A DNA stretch of 64,000 bases from Vibrio gallaecicus (GCF_024347495.1 NZ_AP025491.1:868001-932000), one strand, 5' to 3'. Positions 9,739 to 18,662 are shown, counted from the stretch's first letter. Program-made: numbers and translations. The notes: generated from the letters alone by a model not told the origin.

Positions 9739-10206
9739 ATGAAAGGGAAAATCGTTCGCTGGGTTGATGATAGAGGTTTTGGTTTTATAAAGTCTGACAA
9801 TCTCAATGGTGACATTTTTGTTCATGTATCCAAATTCAAAAAGGGTTTTCGCCGACCACAAGTTGGAGATAAAGTAGAATTTCAACTTGCGGAGAATACC
9901 TCTAAGCCAAGCGCTTCGATTGCACAGTTGGTTGGTGTCGAACCCCAAAAAAGCAACCCTTTTTCAATTATACTCCTTGCACTTATTGTTGGTTTTTTAG
10001 GTGCAGTTTTATATATCTTTGTAATAGAGCCAAAGTTAAATCCAGCATATGAAAATATGGGCTTTAACTGCCAAGGTAAAACTTATTGCAGCCAGATGGT
10101 ATCTTGTGATGAAGCCAAGTTTTACTTGTCAAACTGTCCCGGAGTTAAAATTGATGGTGACAATGATGGTAGCCCTTGTGAGAGCCAGTTGTGCGGTAGT
10201 TGGTAG
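9739..10206 (+). CDS. Cold-shock domain protein with membrane segment and Excalibur-like tail
   Basis: A 155-residue three-part protein. Residues 1-67 form a cold-shock nucleic-acid-binding domain with RNP1 (RGFGFI) and RNP2 (DIFVHV). Residues about 75-95 form one membrane segment. The rest (about 105-153) is cysteine-rich with a DGDNDGSPCE motif like the calcium-binding Excalibur domain. The start ATG follows GGAGG. The topology would place the cold-shock domain in the cytoplasm and the Ca-binding tail in the periplasm. It is a cassette gene between attC1 and attC2. Confidence 0.85.
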   Translation: MKGKIVRWVDDRGFGFIKSDNLNGDIFVHVSKFKKGFRRPQVGDKVEFQLAENTSKPSASIAQLVGVEPQKSNPFSIILLALIVGFLGAVLYIFVIEPKLNPAYENMGFNCQGKTYCSQMVSCDEAKFYLSNCPGVKIDGDNDGSPCESQLCGSW

Positions 10207-10211
10207 TATCG

Positions 10212-10338
10212 GCATAACAAAGCGTTTAAGACAGATTCTCAACGCTCGGCATTTTGGGTTTGATTCAGCTTTAGTGTTTACGGCACAATGGTTTAAGTAT
10301 GGTGGTGGCGTTGCTCACTACTTAACGCGGCGTTATAT
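10212..10338 (+). repeat. attC2 (class I, inverted orientation)
   Basis: Core gcataac ... gttatat; follows the cold-shock/Excalibur gene. Confidence 0.92.
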
Positions 10339-10413
10339 TTATTTTTAAATCATGAAGTTACTCGAAATCCAATCTTCCTAATTTTGGTATCGTTTTCCAT
10401 TTGGGGGAGATTT

Positions 10414-10761
10414 ATGAGTTATCAAGATAAGTTAGAAAGAGCTGACAATTACCTAAAGGTTTTGGGGCTTTCTTGTAATACAGACAAGACGGTCTTATAT
10501 AGGTTTTTGCGAAATCGAGGTATCCAGTTAAAACCCGTATATTGGGAATCACTTCCTACAAATATAGTCTTGAAATTCATTGAATTCTTCTTCGTATACC
10601 TGTTTATAACGTATCTGTTTAGCCTAGCCCAAGAAAATTCTAAGTTCATGGATACCTTAACAAATGCTCTCATAACAAGCTCTGTATTCTCTATTGCAAT
10701 CAGCATTTACTATATCATAGTGGCTAGAAGAAAATCTCTCATAAAGTGGGAAAAAGTATAG
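10414..10761 (+). CDS. Small two-helix membrane protein, DUF6404-like
   Basis: The chosen ATG follows GGGGGAG; an upstream in-frame TTG has no such site. The 115-residue product has a soluble N-terminal half (YQDKLERADNYLKVLGLS, then a YRFLRNRGIQ stretch) and two membrane segments (about 47-67 and 80-103). The order resembles the DUF6404 family often found in Vibrio cassettes, but I hold that only loosely. Role unknown. Confidence 0.65.
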   Translation: MSYQDKLERADNYLKVLGLSCNTDKTVLYRFLRNRGIQLKPVYWESLPTNIVLKFIEFFFVYLFITYLFSLAQENSKFMDTLTNALITSSVFSIAISIYYIIVARRKSLIKWEKV

Positions 10762-10772
10762 AGGTATCATAA

Positions 10773-10900
10773 ATATAACAAAGCGTTTAAGACAGATTCC
10801 CAACGCTCGGCATTTTCAGTTTGGGTCAGCTTTAGTGTTTAAGGTGGCAAGGTTTTAGGTATGGTGGCAGCGTTGCTCACTACTTAACGCGGCGTTATGT
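10773..10900 (+). repeat. attC3 (class I, inverted orientation)
   Basis: Core atataac ... gttatgt; third and last attC pointing right. Confidence 0.92.
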
Positions 10901-10913
10901 TTATGGGGTAAGA

Positions 10914-11124
10914 ATGACAAAATCAATAAAAACAATCATTTATTCTTTGATCTGCTTTGCAGTACTAGTAACCAGTATTAGATTTGCTACTTACTTTTCA
11001 GTTTTCAATGGCGGGCTCTCAACTGATTCAAGTGACTGGGCTAATTTGGGTTCATATATTGGTGGTTTAACTACACCTGTATTGTCTTTCTGCGCTTTGA
11101 TAGCTTTGTTGTTCAGTATCTATA
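10914..11124 (+). pseudogene. Membrane protein gene cut by IS copy B
   Basis: Seventy codons remain: one N-terminal membrane segment, a short loop with SDWANLGSYIGG, and the start of a second segment (LSFCALIALLFSIYR) where the IS begins. The GxxIGG...PxLSF layout resembles N-termini of membrane proteins annotated as putative phage abortive-infection proteins; this is a loose resemblance. The 3' part is not found elsewhere in the window. Confidence 0.65.
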
Positions 11125-12178
11125 GGCTTTGTTGCGTAATTCAGTTTAGAGACAGAGCAGCCCCATATCGTGCGTTTCTTAGTCAATACGGCAAGTTTCA
11201 GGCATACCTAACCCAGTGAGCTTGTTCAACGCTTTTATCATCGCGTAAGTTTCTCCCACTTGTGCATTGTAATGTCTTAAACTTAAACGACCACCAAGTA
11301 ACTGTTTAACTCGATACATCGCTGTTTCTGAGAGGGAGCGTTTGTGGTAACCATACCGCTCTTTCCAATACTTATTTGAGCCATATAACTTCTGGCAACC
11401 TACTGCGAGATTTCGGGGATGACCCCGCTCCCAGAAGGCAGCCCCTTCTCTTGGAGGAATAAGCGCAACGGCTCGCTTAATCTTAATTGCATCGTGACAT
11501 GCTCTCGTATCATAAGCGCCATCACCAGACACCTCGTGGATACTTCGGCGAGTTTGTTTCAGTATATTCGGGAGTACTTCTCCATCTGTAACTGTCGATA
11601 GACTTAGCTCGGCTGCAATAATTTCATGAGTGTTTGTATCCACGGCAATATGAAGTTTTCGCCAGACTCTACGTTTGCCATCTGTCCCGTGTTTTTTGAC
11701 TTTCCATTCACCTTCGCCATAAACCTTAAGGCCAGTCGCATCAATAGCTAGATGTTGTATCGTACCTCTCGTTTTTGTCTTAAGTGAGACCTCAACTTGC
11801 TTGGCTCTACGACTGATGCAGGTGTAATGCGGACAACTTAACGGTACATGGGCTAACCTAAATATCGAGTTGATAAAACCTTGCAGCGCTCTTAATGGCA
11901 TAGAAAAAACTCGTTTCACCATGAGGGCTGTCGTGATAGCTAAATCACTGAACCGACGAGGCCTCCCGCGCTTATTCTGTTTGCTTTGCGTCCAGCCACT
12001 TATCGCTTCTTCATCAATCCAAAAGGTCAAAGAACCGCGGTTAATGAGTGATTGGTTGTATTGCTTCCAGTTGGTTGTTTTGTAACGAGGTTTAGGCATA
12101 GGGCTACGAGAGGGAGTGAATGTAGCTGATCAGATCGTAGGTTTTAGGTTTAGTTCCAATGAATTACGCAACAAAGCC
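11125..12178 (-). mobile_element. IS5-family (IS903-like) element, copy B
   Basis: Same 1054-bp element as copy A in opposite orientation, with the same terminal repeats. Flanking 9-mers are gtatctata and ttaccgata, which do not match each other. It truncates a gene on each side: a membrane protein (left) and a HAD phosphatase (right). Confidence 0.93.
11179..12099 (-). CDS. IS5-family transposase (copy B)
   Basis: Identical in protein sequence to the transposase of copy A, with all catalytic residues (D120, D193, E258 and the Y-R-E-K signature) intact. Identity between two inverted copies makes homologous recombination between them easy. Confidence 0.95.
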   Translation of the reverse strand: MPKPRYKTTNWKQYNQSLINRGSLTFWIDEEAISGWTQSKQNKRGRPRRFSDLAITTALMVKRVFSMPLRALQGFINSIFRLAHVPLSCPHYTCISRRAKQVEVSLKTKTRGTIQHLAIDATGLKVYGEGEWKVKKHGTDGKRRVWRKLHIAVDTNTHEIIAAELSLSTVTDGEVLPNILKQTRRSIHEVSGDGAYDTRACHDAIKIKRAVALIPPREGAAFWERGHPRNLAVGCQKLYGSNKYWKERYGYHKRSLSETAMYRVKQLLGGRLSLRHYNAQVGETYAMIKALNKLTGLGMPETCRID

Positions 12179-12444
12179 TTACCGATACCAAGATTCGCTT
12201 TGCAAAAATAACCCGATATATAAGGAGACAAACCCACCCTGTCAAATGACAATTTAATATCAGTTTCGGACGAGTCGGCTGCGTTTGTTGCAATATAAAC
12301 CCGGTGACTTTTTGATAACTCTTGAAGTGTTCGTAATGCTCCGTCCACAGCTTGAACTTTTACCCAATCGCACATTTCCCCCTTTTGGTCAGGGAAATCG
12401 ACCATGAGGGTATTACCCCAGTCAAACAGGTAGATTTTAGTCAT
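12179..12444 (-). pseudogene. HAD-family hydrolase cassette gene, 3' end removed by IS
   Basis: The start ATG follows AAGGAGG. The 88 remaining codons show the N-terminal HAD motif FDWGNTLMVD and motif II region VYIATNAAD. The IS cuts in before the motif III/IV region, so the remnant should be inactive. The lost 3' end and its attC are not visible nearby, which fits the proposed inversion or a deletion at the IS. Confidence 0.8.
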
Positions 12445-12457
12445 ATTGCCTCCTTGC

Positions 12458-12585
12458 ACATAACGCCGCGTTAAGTAGTGAGCAACGCTACCACCCAGAC
12501 TAAAACCTTGCCACTTTAAACACTAAAGCTGATTCAAACCCAAAATGCCAAGCGTTGGGAATCTGTCTTAAACGCTTTGTTAACA
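12458..12585 (-). repeat. attC4 (class I)
   Basis: First leftward attC right of the IS pair; follows the DUF3644 gene. Confidence 0.93.
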
Positions 12586-12589
12586 AGCA

Positions 12590-13792
12590 TTACTTCCAGT
12601 TTTTATAGCATTTCAGAGCAGATTCCAACCAGTCTTTTTGCTCGGTCATATATTTTACAACCCACGTTATAAACAATTCAGAATAACGATGAATATCGGT
12701 AAAATTGCGATGTACAGAATTGTTATTCTGTTTCACTTTATGCTTATAACAAATAGCTTGAAACGAATGGCGATTTATTCGCTTACTACCTAAAACAACA
12801 TTGATTTTATCTATAGATTCATTAGTTGTATGTGGGTGCGTTGTATTCAAGTCTTTAGCCTGAGTAATAATAACTGCGTTCTGACCGTGGTCACCGACAC
12901 TAAGAGTAAGATCTGCATTACTTGGGTTTTTAGTTAGAGCAAGTTTGTAATCAATAGATATTGAATACTTGTCGGAGTCTATTTCCTTGGCTTTGTTCTC
13001 AAACTGCTTAAGAAAATTTGTTACTTCTGAAGCCGTAATTTCTCCATAACACTCTTTGATGATTCCAATTTCAGTCGCAGGTCCATCTAGGACAAGGCTA
13101 AGCATGCCGACACTTTGCCCCGCAAGAGGTGAGTTACCCATTTGATTACGGTATCTTTCTTGATAATTTAGGACATTAGCTTGGAAGAGCCTTGAAAGCT
13201 GAGGCTGTAGCTCTGGAATTAGCAAATGTGTTGCCTGATCTCGTAGTTGAATCAATGTTTCAATATTAAGTTTAACTGGATCATTATTTTGCAAACGAAG
13301 TGGCAAAGCATCATTAATAGAAATACTTTTACCATTTTTGTAAAACACCTTCCCCGAACCTAAAGCATCTAATATTTCTGCTGTTAGAAATAGCTCCCAA
13401 GCATTTACCATCATGATGGTAAATGCCTCTACACGATTACTTAAACTAGGACGATTGTACATTTCAAGCGCAAGAGTAAAAGCATCAAGGCTGCGTTTTA
13501 TGAGCTTTTGATGCATTTTTTCGTTTGGTGTTAACTTACGTACAGAAGTGCTTTGAGACATCAAACGAGTGAAGTCATCGTTTGATATTTGCGATAACCC
13601 TTCCGAAATCCAGCCACCATTATCGGATTTGAAGATATAAGTACCTTTCAGCTTTTCACTAATATATTTGCCAACACTTTTGGGGTTATACCCCGTTGCA
13701 TTAGCTGCATCTAAAAATGTAAAGCTAGTCGACTCTTGTTCTTGCTCTCGAAAGAAGTCCAACAACAATATTCTTTTATCTTGTCTAACCAT
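12590..13792 (-). CDS. DUF3644 protein, HEPN-like
   Basis: A 400-residue protein, one of the largest in the array. A winged-helix-like N-terminal part (about 1-65) is followed by the DUF3644 region (about 95-215), recognisable by LIKRSLDAFTLALEMYNRP and AFTIMMVNAWELFLTAEIL. Within it, LRDQATH supplies an R-x4-H motif like the catalytic motif of HEPN ribonucleases. DUF3644 genes are often seen near phage-defence loci. An RNA-cleaving defence role is inference. The C-terminal half (about 240-400) is unassigned. Confidence 0.75.
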   Translation of the reverse strand: MVRQDKRILLLDFFREQEQESTSFTFLDAANATGYNPKSVGKYISEKLKGTYIFKSDNGGWISEGLSQISNDDFTRLMSQSTSVRKLTPNEKMHQKLIKRSLDAFTLALEMYNRPSLSNRVEAFTIMMVNAWELFLTAEILDALGSGKVFYKNGKSISINDALPLRLQNNDPVKLNIETLIQLRDQATHLLIPELQPQLSRLFQANVLNYQERYRNQMGNSPLAGQSVGMLSLVLDGPATEIGIIKECYGEITASEVTNFLKQFENKAKEIDSDKYSISIDYKLALTKNPSNADLTLSVGDHGQNAVIITQAKDLNTTHPHTTNESIDKINVVLGSKRINRHSFQAICYKHKVKQNNNSVHRNFTDIHRYSELFITWVVKYMTEQKDWLESALKCYKNWK

Positions 13793-13814
13793 ATACTCCG
13801 ATCTTTCTGATGCT

Positions 13815-13941
13815 TGTTAACGCCGGGTTAAGTGGTGAGCAACGCTACCACCCTACCTAAACCATTGTGACATAAACACTTAAACCGATGTAAGCCGAAA
13901 ATGCCAAGCGTTGGGAATCCGTCTTAAACGCTTTGTTATAT
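13815..13941 (-). repeat. attC5 (class I variant)
   Basis: Left arm reads gccgggttaag; nearly identical to attC12, as are the genes they follow. Confidence 0.92.
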
Positions 13942-14322
13942 GCGTTTTATCAGGCACATTCCAAAGCTTTCCAACATTCTCTGACATTGCTTAATGTACA
14001 TTTCTGCATGCATATCCAGAGAAACATAAGCGAACTGGTCATTTTCACCGTTAATATGCTTGATGGTATTCTTCGAATAATTGAACCTCTTGAGTGCGTC
14101 TTTTGGCTTTGCAAAAAAGCTTGGGTTAGAGTCATAAAAATCTCTAAGCATTTGCTTCAAATTACCGTGGGCACTCTCTAGCCCATTGATTTCGCACAAG
14201 CCCGAAAGCAGCTCTGACGCCGCCGCTGCAAGATGTAAACTCGAAGAAAACCGACCCGATTTATATAGATCTATAGCATCTTCAAGCATATCAAGAGCTA
14301 TGTCACCTTTATGAGTTTTCAT
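13936..14322 (-). CDS. HEPN-like helical protein, intact copy
   Basis: A 128-residue all-helical protein. LEDAIDLYKSGRFSSSLHLAAAASELL resembles the first helices of HEPN-type proteins, and SKNTIKHI sits where an RN-x3-KH motif is usual, with Lys in place of the Arg. It may therefore be a non-catalytic HEPN. The stop overlaps the attC core. A second copy of the whole cassette lies at 18798 and carries a 14-base duplication in its 5' end. Confidence 0.65.
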   Translation of the reverse strand: MKTHKGDIALDMLEDAIDLYKSGRFSSSLHLAAAASELLSGLCEINGLESAHGNLKQMLRDFYDSNPSFFAKPKDALKRFNYSKNTIKHINGENDQFAYVSLDMHAEMYIKQCQRMLESFGMCLIKRI

Positions 14323-14337
14323 TTATGACCTCTAAGC

Positions 14338-14434
14338 ATATAACGCCGCATTAAGGTGTGAGCGGCGCTTGGCTATACTTGAGCGAAGCGAAAACGGCAA
14401 GCGTTGCGAATCATTCTTAAATGCTTTGTTATAC
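14338..14434 (-). repeat. attC6 (class IV)
   Basis: 97 bp with the gagcgaagcgaaa spacer; follows PhzF copy 1. Confidence 0.93.
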
Positions 14435-15238
14435 GACTGGTACCTGCAGAGTCCCTTTAATGACTGTCACTGCTGAGCCTATTAACTTCGTACGCCCATT
14501 AGATAAAAGTTCGGTAGTAACATAACCACCTCGTTCAGATGCCTGATAGCCTTGTAGGTTTAACTTACCCAGCTTTCCTGACCAATAAACGGTTAAAGCA
14601 CAATGCGCAGAACCTGTAACGGAGTCTTCATTTACACCTACCCAAGGTGCAAAGTACCTTGAAACAAAATCTAACTCGTTACTATTTGAACTTGTAGTAA
14701 CCAGAACTCCACGCCCCTTGGTTTGTTTCATTGCCTCAAAGTTTGGCTGGAGGTTTAGTAATGTTTCCTCACTATCAACTTCAATGAAAACCTTCGAATC
14801 AAAGCTACCAAAGGAAACTATTTTACATGCCTCTACGCCTAAATTATCCAAGAGCACCTGACAGGGAGCAATGTCGAATTGAAGGGTTGGTGACGGGAAA
14901 TCCAGTTCAATTGTCGATTCGTTAACTAGTGCAGTTAAGGTACCAGACAAGGTTTCAAAATTAACTGTATCCTGCGTACTTACTTGCCCCCTTTCTTTAA
15001 GGACATGAGCAACAGCAAGAGTTCCGTGACCACATAGCTTTACCTCCGCCTTCGGAGTAAACCACTTCAGCGTCATATCAGAAAGCGATAGAAAAGCCGT
15101 TTCGGACACAGCCATTTCTTCAGCAATTGATAGCATTAAGCTTTCACTTAAGCCATTGTTTGTTATACAGACCCCAGCGGGATTACCTTTGAATGCTTCA
15201 CTTGTAAATGAATCAACCTGATAGATATCTAAGTCCAT
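14429..15238 (-). CDS. PhzF-family isomerase/epimerase, copy 1
   Basis: A 269-residue PhzF-fold protein. Visible motifs are KGNPAGV (17-23), the catalytic glutamate E46 in SETAF, LCGHGTLA (68-75) and NEDSVTGSAHC (202-212). Family members catalyse proton-transfer isomerisations (phenazine synthesis, diaminopimelate-epimerase-like reactions); the substrate here is unknown. The stop codon lies in the attC core. The protein is identical to copy 2 at 40941, with at least one silent base difference. Confidence 0.9.
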   Translation of the reverse strand: MDLDIYQVDSFTSEAFKGNPAGVCITNNGLSESLMLSIAEEMAVSETAFLSLSDMTLKWFTPKAEVKLCGHGTLAVAHVLKERGQVSTQDTVNFETLSGTLTALVNESTIELDFPSPTLQFDIAPCQVLLDNLGVEACKIVSFGSFDSKVFIEVDSEETLLNLQPNFEAMKQTKGRGVLVTTSSNSNELDFVSRYFAPWVGVNEDSVTGSAHCALTVYWSGKLGKLNLQGYQASERGGYVTTELLSNGRTKLIGSAVTVIKGTLQVPVV

Positions 15239-15263
15239 TTAGTTCTCCTAATTCTATAAAGTC

Positions 15264-15388
15264 GTATAACGCCCAATTAAGTAGCTGACAACGCTACCAA
15301 TACACTCAAACTTACCACCTAAATCACTGAAACTAAACCGAGTTGAAAATGCCAAGCGGTGGCAGTCTGCTTAAATTGCTTGTTAGCT
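15264..15388 (-). repeat. attC7 (class II)
   Basis: First class II site; follows the 108-residue hypothetical gene. Confidence 0.93.
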
Positions 15389-15714
15389 TATATCACCATT
15401 CGTTCAAGAGAAGACGCCTCAAACCAGAAGCAATCATTTTCATAGTCTGGAGCACTAGATAATTCATCGAACGGGTCTAAAGATAAGAATACTGTCGATT
15501 CAAGGTATAAAAGTTTTACTTGAGAGATATATTCACAACCAAAGTCTTCATAAATTGAGTACCTTGTAACGCCTGACAACGTATATCGATATTCTTGATC
15601 GCCCACAATCCGTAATACCAACTCTATAGAGTGAACTTTCTGCACCCAATCACTACTTACAGTTAAACCCACCACCTTTGAATCTCGGATATCAGAACAG
15701 TCGATCATTTCCAC
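15388..15714 (-). CDS. Hypothetical protein, 108 residues
   Basis: The frame begins with GTG at 15714 behind GGGAGA; an ATG two codons on is an alternative. The product is acidic, predicted beta-rich, without signal peptide or membrane segment. It has pairs of aromatic residues (CEYISQVKLLYLES, CFWFEASS). I recognise no family; the size and composition would fit an immunity-type protein but that is a guess. Confidence 0.6.
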   Translation of the reverse strand: MEMIDCSDIRDSKVVGLTVSSDWVQKVHSIELVLRIVGDQEYRYTLSGVTRYSIYEDFGCEYISQVKLLYLESTVFLSLDPFDELSSAPDYENDCFWFEASSLERMVI

Positions 15715-15729
15715 ATATCTCCCTTGTAA

Positions 15730-15858
15730 AGCTAACGCCGCGTTAAGTAGTGAGCAACGCCTGCCACCCTACCTAAAACCTTGCCACCTTAAACACTAAA
15801 GCTGACCCAAACTGAAAATGCCGAGCGTTGGGAATCTGTCTTAAACGCTTTGTTATGC
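15730..15858 (-). repeat. attC8 (class I)
   Basis: Follows the coiled-coil/zinc-ribbon gene. Confidence 0.92.
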
Positions 15859-15862
15859 GTAT

Positions 15863-16330
15863 TTACCAGCGACTGCCCAACCCTGTACTAACAACACGCT
15901 TTCTCTTTGGGGGCGCTACGTAAGAACTATCCATGTATATCTCTTTACAAGACCTGCACGCCCAACGCCCTTTAGAACCAGCTCGTTGAAGACGAACAAG
16001 TAATTCATCTACATCTTTGCAGCGTTGGCAATAAGGAACTTCTTTTTGACCATTAGTCTCCAGCCAATAATACGGCTTTTCATATACAGTGTTTCCCTCG
16101 TTCTCAACCTCTTTTTGAAGCTTAGAAATCAATTCATCTTTCTCAAGCAATAGAGTTTGAATTTCTGACACTTCAATTCGCGCATCTGCAAGTGCTGATA
16201 TGAGATCTGCTATTTGCAGATTCACCTCTGCTTGCTCAAGAGTAGAAGCGCTTGTGCGAACCGCTTTAGCTAGTTCCACAGCTGTTTTCAGACTTGTTAA
16301 AGCAGTTCCGATTGTAACTATATCTGCCAT
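15863..16330 (-). CDS. Coiled-coil protein with C-terminal zinc ribbon
   Basis: A 155-residue soluble protein. Residues about 5-78 are helical with a heptad pattern (coiled coil). A C-terminal zinc ribbon has two CxxC knuckles, YCQRC and WACRSC, spaced about 25 residues apart, followed by a basic tail (PPKRKR). The start follows AAGGAAAT. Nucleic-acid or protein binding is plausible; similar short proteins occur in phage and integron cassettes. Function unknown. Confidence 0.75.
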   Translation of the reverse strand: MADIVTIGTALTSLKTAVELAKAVRTSASTLEQAEVNLQIADLISALADARIEVSEIQTLLLEKDELISKLQKEVENEGNTVYEKPYYWLETNGQKEVPYCQRCKDVDELLVRLQRAGSKGRWACRSCKEIYMDSSYVAPPKRKRVVSTGLGSRW

Positions 16331-16345
16331 ATTTCCTTTTTATAC

Positions 16346-16472
16346 GCATAACGCCGCGTTAAGTAGTGAGCAACGCTTATACCTAACCTAAACCATTGTG
16401 CCATAAACACAAAACTCAACTTGAACTAAAAATGCCCCGCGTTGCGAATCTGTCTTTAACGCTTTGTTAGCT
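16346..16472 (-). repeat. attC9 (class I)
   Basis: Follows the frameshifted AbiU2-like gene; stop codon of that gene lies inside it. Confidence 0.92.
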
Positions 16473-17006
16473 TACTGAGCGTTGTTACAAGTTCAGCTAA
16501 CTCTCTATGTATCATTTCAGACCATTCAGGTGGAGCGCCAATCCCTGCTACGTGATACAACCTTTGTATGACTTCATGCAGACGGCGAAAATACTCTAAG
16601 TCAGTCCCCGGTGTATAAGCGCCTATGATGTTGTCATTTTGAATTTGCTTTAAATCGCAGTGAGCAATTATTTTATTTCTCGCTTTCTGCATTCCTTTAT
16701 AGAACGGTTCAAAGTCATTTAAGAAGTCTTGCATAATCGGCTCACGCTCGATGCCATACTTTTTGCAATAAAAAGTAATGAATGATTTTTGTTGCTTCCT
16801 GCCTCAGCATTGTCATGTAGTTTCGCAATTTGAAGTACGGCATATTCATTTAAAATGACACCAAGGTATTTGTCTAGTGAACACCATCCAATGAGTTCTT
16901 CGGTATTACAATACGTTTTCATCAAAATGTGTATTTTCCACGCCCAATCACATTGGTCATAGAATTTCACTAAATCAGTATGTTCTTCTATTATTTCAGG
17001 CTTCAT
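16456..17006 (-). pseudogene. AbiU2-like HEPN gene with one-base frameshift
   Basis: Two overlapping frames make one protein when one base is added to the run of five T at 16786-16790. The N-terminal part (LDKYLGVILNEYAVLQIAKLHD) then continues as TFYCKKYGIEREPIMQDFL and reaches the HEPN motif ARNKIIAH (R-x5-H). The arrangement resembles AbiU2-type HEPN proteins, some of which act in phage abortive infection. As written the product stops after 95 residues. Either a recent deletion, a sequencing error, or slippage on the A-run is possible. Confidence 0.7.
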
Positions 17007-17021
17007 CTATACCCTTTTGTA

Positions 17022-17148
17022 AGCTAACGCCGCGTTAAGTAGTGAGCAACGCCTCCACCTAACCTAAACCATTGCACCGAAAACACCAAAGCTGACTTAA
17101 ACTGAAAATGCCGAGCGTTGGGAATCTGCCTTAAACTCCTTGTTATGT
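17022..17148 (-). repeat. attC10 (class I)
   Basis: Right arm reads cttaaactccttgtta; follows the three-helix membrane gene. Confidence 0.9.
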
Positions 17149-17168
17149 TGAAGACGGTGATTCATTTT

Positions 17169-17669
17169 TTAGCAATAATCTACAATGACATACATATCCA
17201 GGTAATTTTTCCTTACCTTAAGTATAACTTCATTGCCCTCTTGCTGGCTCAACCAAAACTTTTTAGAAACGTAGAAGCCCAAGTGCCCATAAAGCTCATG
17301 ATCAACACTCAATACATACCTCGTACCACCTCTATATACAGATTCAGTTGTTTTATTTAATACCTGTGTTGTTGTTTTAAATGATTGCCCTACTGATGTG
17401 TGTAAACTAATTAGACCTACAATACTTAAAATCACAAATAGATAGACTGAAGGACCTTGTCTTTGAAAAAAGTTCCTTTTATCAACAGGGATATAATACA
17501 TTTCTGACGCACTTCGTCGCTTATGAACAATAAAGCCTACACATAAACTAACAACAGCTGTGACAACGATTAATTCGAATCCAAAAAAAACCTTACGCTG
17601 AACAATCATGCTGATCATCGCCGCTGCAAGCATTAAGAAAGGATGCTTTAATAATCTTATATTTTGGAT
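17169..17669 (-). CDS. Membrane protein with unclear (possibly ATC) start
   Basis: The open frame runs back into the attC, so the start is uncertain. A good GGAGAGG site lies five bases before an ATC codon at 17669, where ATG would be expected; the first in-frame ATG is at 17633 without such a site. From the ATC the product has 166 residues with three membrane segments near its N-terminal half and a soluble C-terminal part of about 75 residues. Family unknown. It may be silenced by an ATG-to-ATC change. Confidence 0.6.
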   Translation of the reverse strand: MQNIRLLKHPFLMLAAAMISMIVQRKVFFGFELIVVTAVVSLCVGFIVHKRRSASEMYYIPVDKRNFFQRQGPSVYLFVILSIVGLISLHTSVGQSFKTTTQVLNKTTESVYRGGTRYVLSVDHELYGHLGFYVSKKFWLSQQEGNEVILKVRKNYLDMYVIVDYC

Positions 17670-17685
17670 GTTAACCTCTCCATTT

Positions 17686-17811
17686 ACATAACGCCCTGTT
17701 AAGGTGTGAGCGACGCCATACCGATGTTTCCGCAAACCACCTTAAACACTTAACGCAACGCATAGTAAAAATGCCACGCGTTGCGAATCACTCTTAAACA
17801 GATTGTTAAAT
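17686..17811 (-). repeat. attC11 (class III)
   Basis: Right arm cttaaacagattgtta; follows the 282-residue HEPN-like gene. Confidence 0.92.
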
Positions 17812-17813
17812 TA

Positions 17814-18662
17814 CTATTCACTGTTACGTGTTGTTGCCCATTTTTGGTCTGCTTCAGCATCAATAAACTCAGCGAGACCAACCATATCGATACCTAGTTG
17901 CAATAGCCATTGAAAATCAATTTTAGGCTGGGTATACCGACGCTTAAGGAGTTGTTCATAACTAGTATCTTTATATACACTAAGTCGCTGAAGGTATTGC
18001 TCAGAACAGTGTCCATCACTATGTTGGATTACGTTTCTCACTTCCACAAGGTCATGTACAATAGGTAATTCAACTGGTGACTTTTTAGAATGAATGCCTA
18101 TATGGAAAAGTTTCTGAAAACTATCGACCCTCTTAGGGTACGCACTCATTGCATGCTCTAAGATTTTCCTTTGAATTAGATTATCTTTAATGTCTTCTAA
18201 GTCGCCTAAGTCAAAAATCTCTTTGTTACTGAGCTGCTTTTGGTCGTTAGCAAGTAGTTCAACATTCCTCCACAGAATGTCTTCTGTGATCTCATTTAGG
18301 AAAATTTCAAAATTTGTAGCTAATTGAGACACTGAATGATTGAAAAGATTTCTAGATAAGTTTCTAGATATCGAGTCAAAGTTTTTATCTTTAATCGTTA
18401 TTTTTGGTGTCGGAAGCTCGTTGGAGTTATTACTCTGACGTTTTCTAGGAGCAAAAAGTTGAGGCTTAACTGAATAGTCAGAAATAGGCATTTTACTCCC
18501 AATATGACTAAACAGAAGAACCTCGCTTATATAGTTAACCCATTCAGTTGTCCTGATACAAAAGTCATCCAAAGCATCTGACTTTTCACCGAGCGGCTCG
18601 ATTTTAAATGGAAGCGTAATGTCAGTGATATCCACTGTGTTTATATTTAATCCCTTAGCCAA
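17814..18662 (-). CDS. HEPN-like protein, 282 residues
   Basis: A mostly helical soluble protein. Near the C-terminal third, LVEVRNVIQHSDG carries an R-x4-H motif in the context typical of HEPN/RiboL-PSP-type proteins (ERRNLIVHNDG-like). Upstream helices (LATNFEIFLNEITEDIL) fit the first HEPN helix. The start ATG follows a GGAGG site. An RNase role in defence or toxin systems is inference. The family name cannot be fixed by eye. Confidence 0.65.
   Translation of the reverse strand: MAKGLNINTVDITDITLPFKIEPLGEKSDALDDFCIRTTEWVNYISEVLLFSHIGSKMPISDYSVKPQLFAPRKRQSNNSNELPTPKITIKDKNFDSISRNLSRNLFNHSVSQLATNFEIFLNEITEDILWRNVELLANDQKQLSNKEIFDLGDLEDIKDNLIQRKILEHAMSAYPKRVDSFQKLFHIGIHSKKSPVELPIVHDLVEVRNVIQHSDGHCSEQYLQRLSVYKDTSYEQLLKRRYTQPKIDFQWLLQLGIDMVGLAEFIDAEADQKWATTRNSE

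Noticed and set aside
7334..12178. Composite transposon formed by IS copies A and B
   Set aside because: The segment between them holds ordinary cassettes, both outer flanks lack a shared 9-bp duplication, and orientation evidence fits inversion of array DNA better.
13933..14181. Plus-strand frame repeated at 18795-19043
   Set aside because: Antisense shadow of the HEPN-like gene; it recurs only because the cassette is duplicated.
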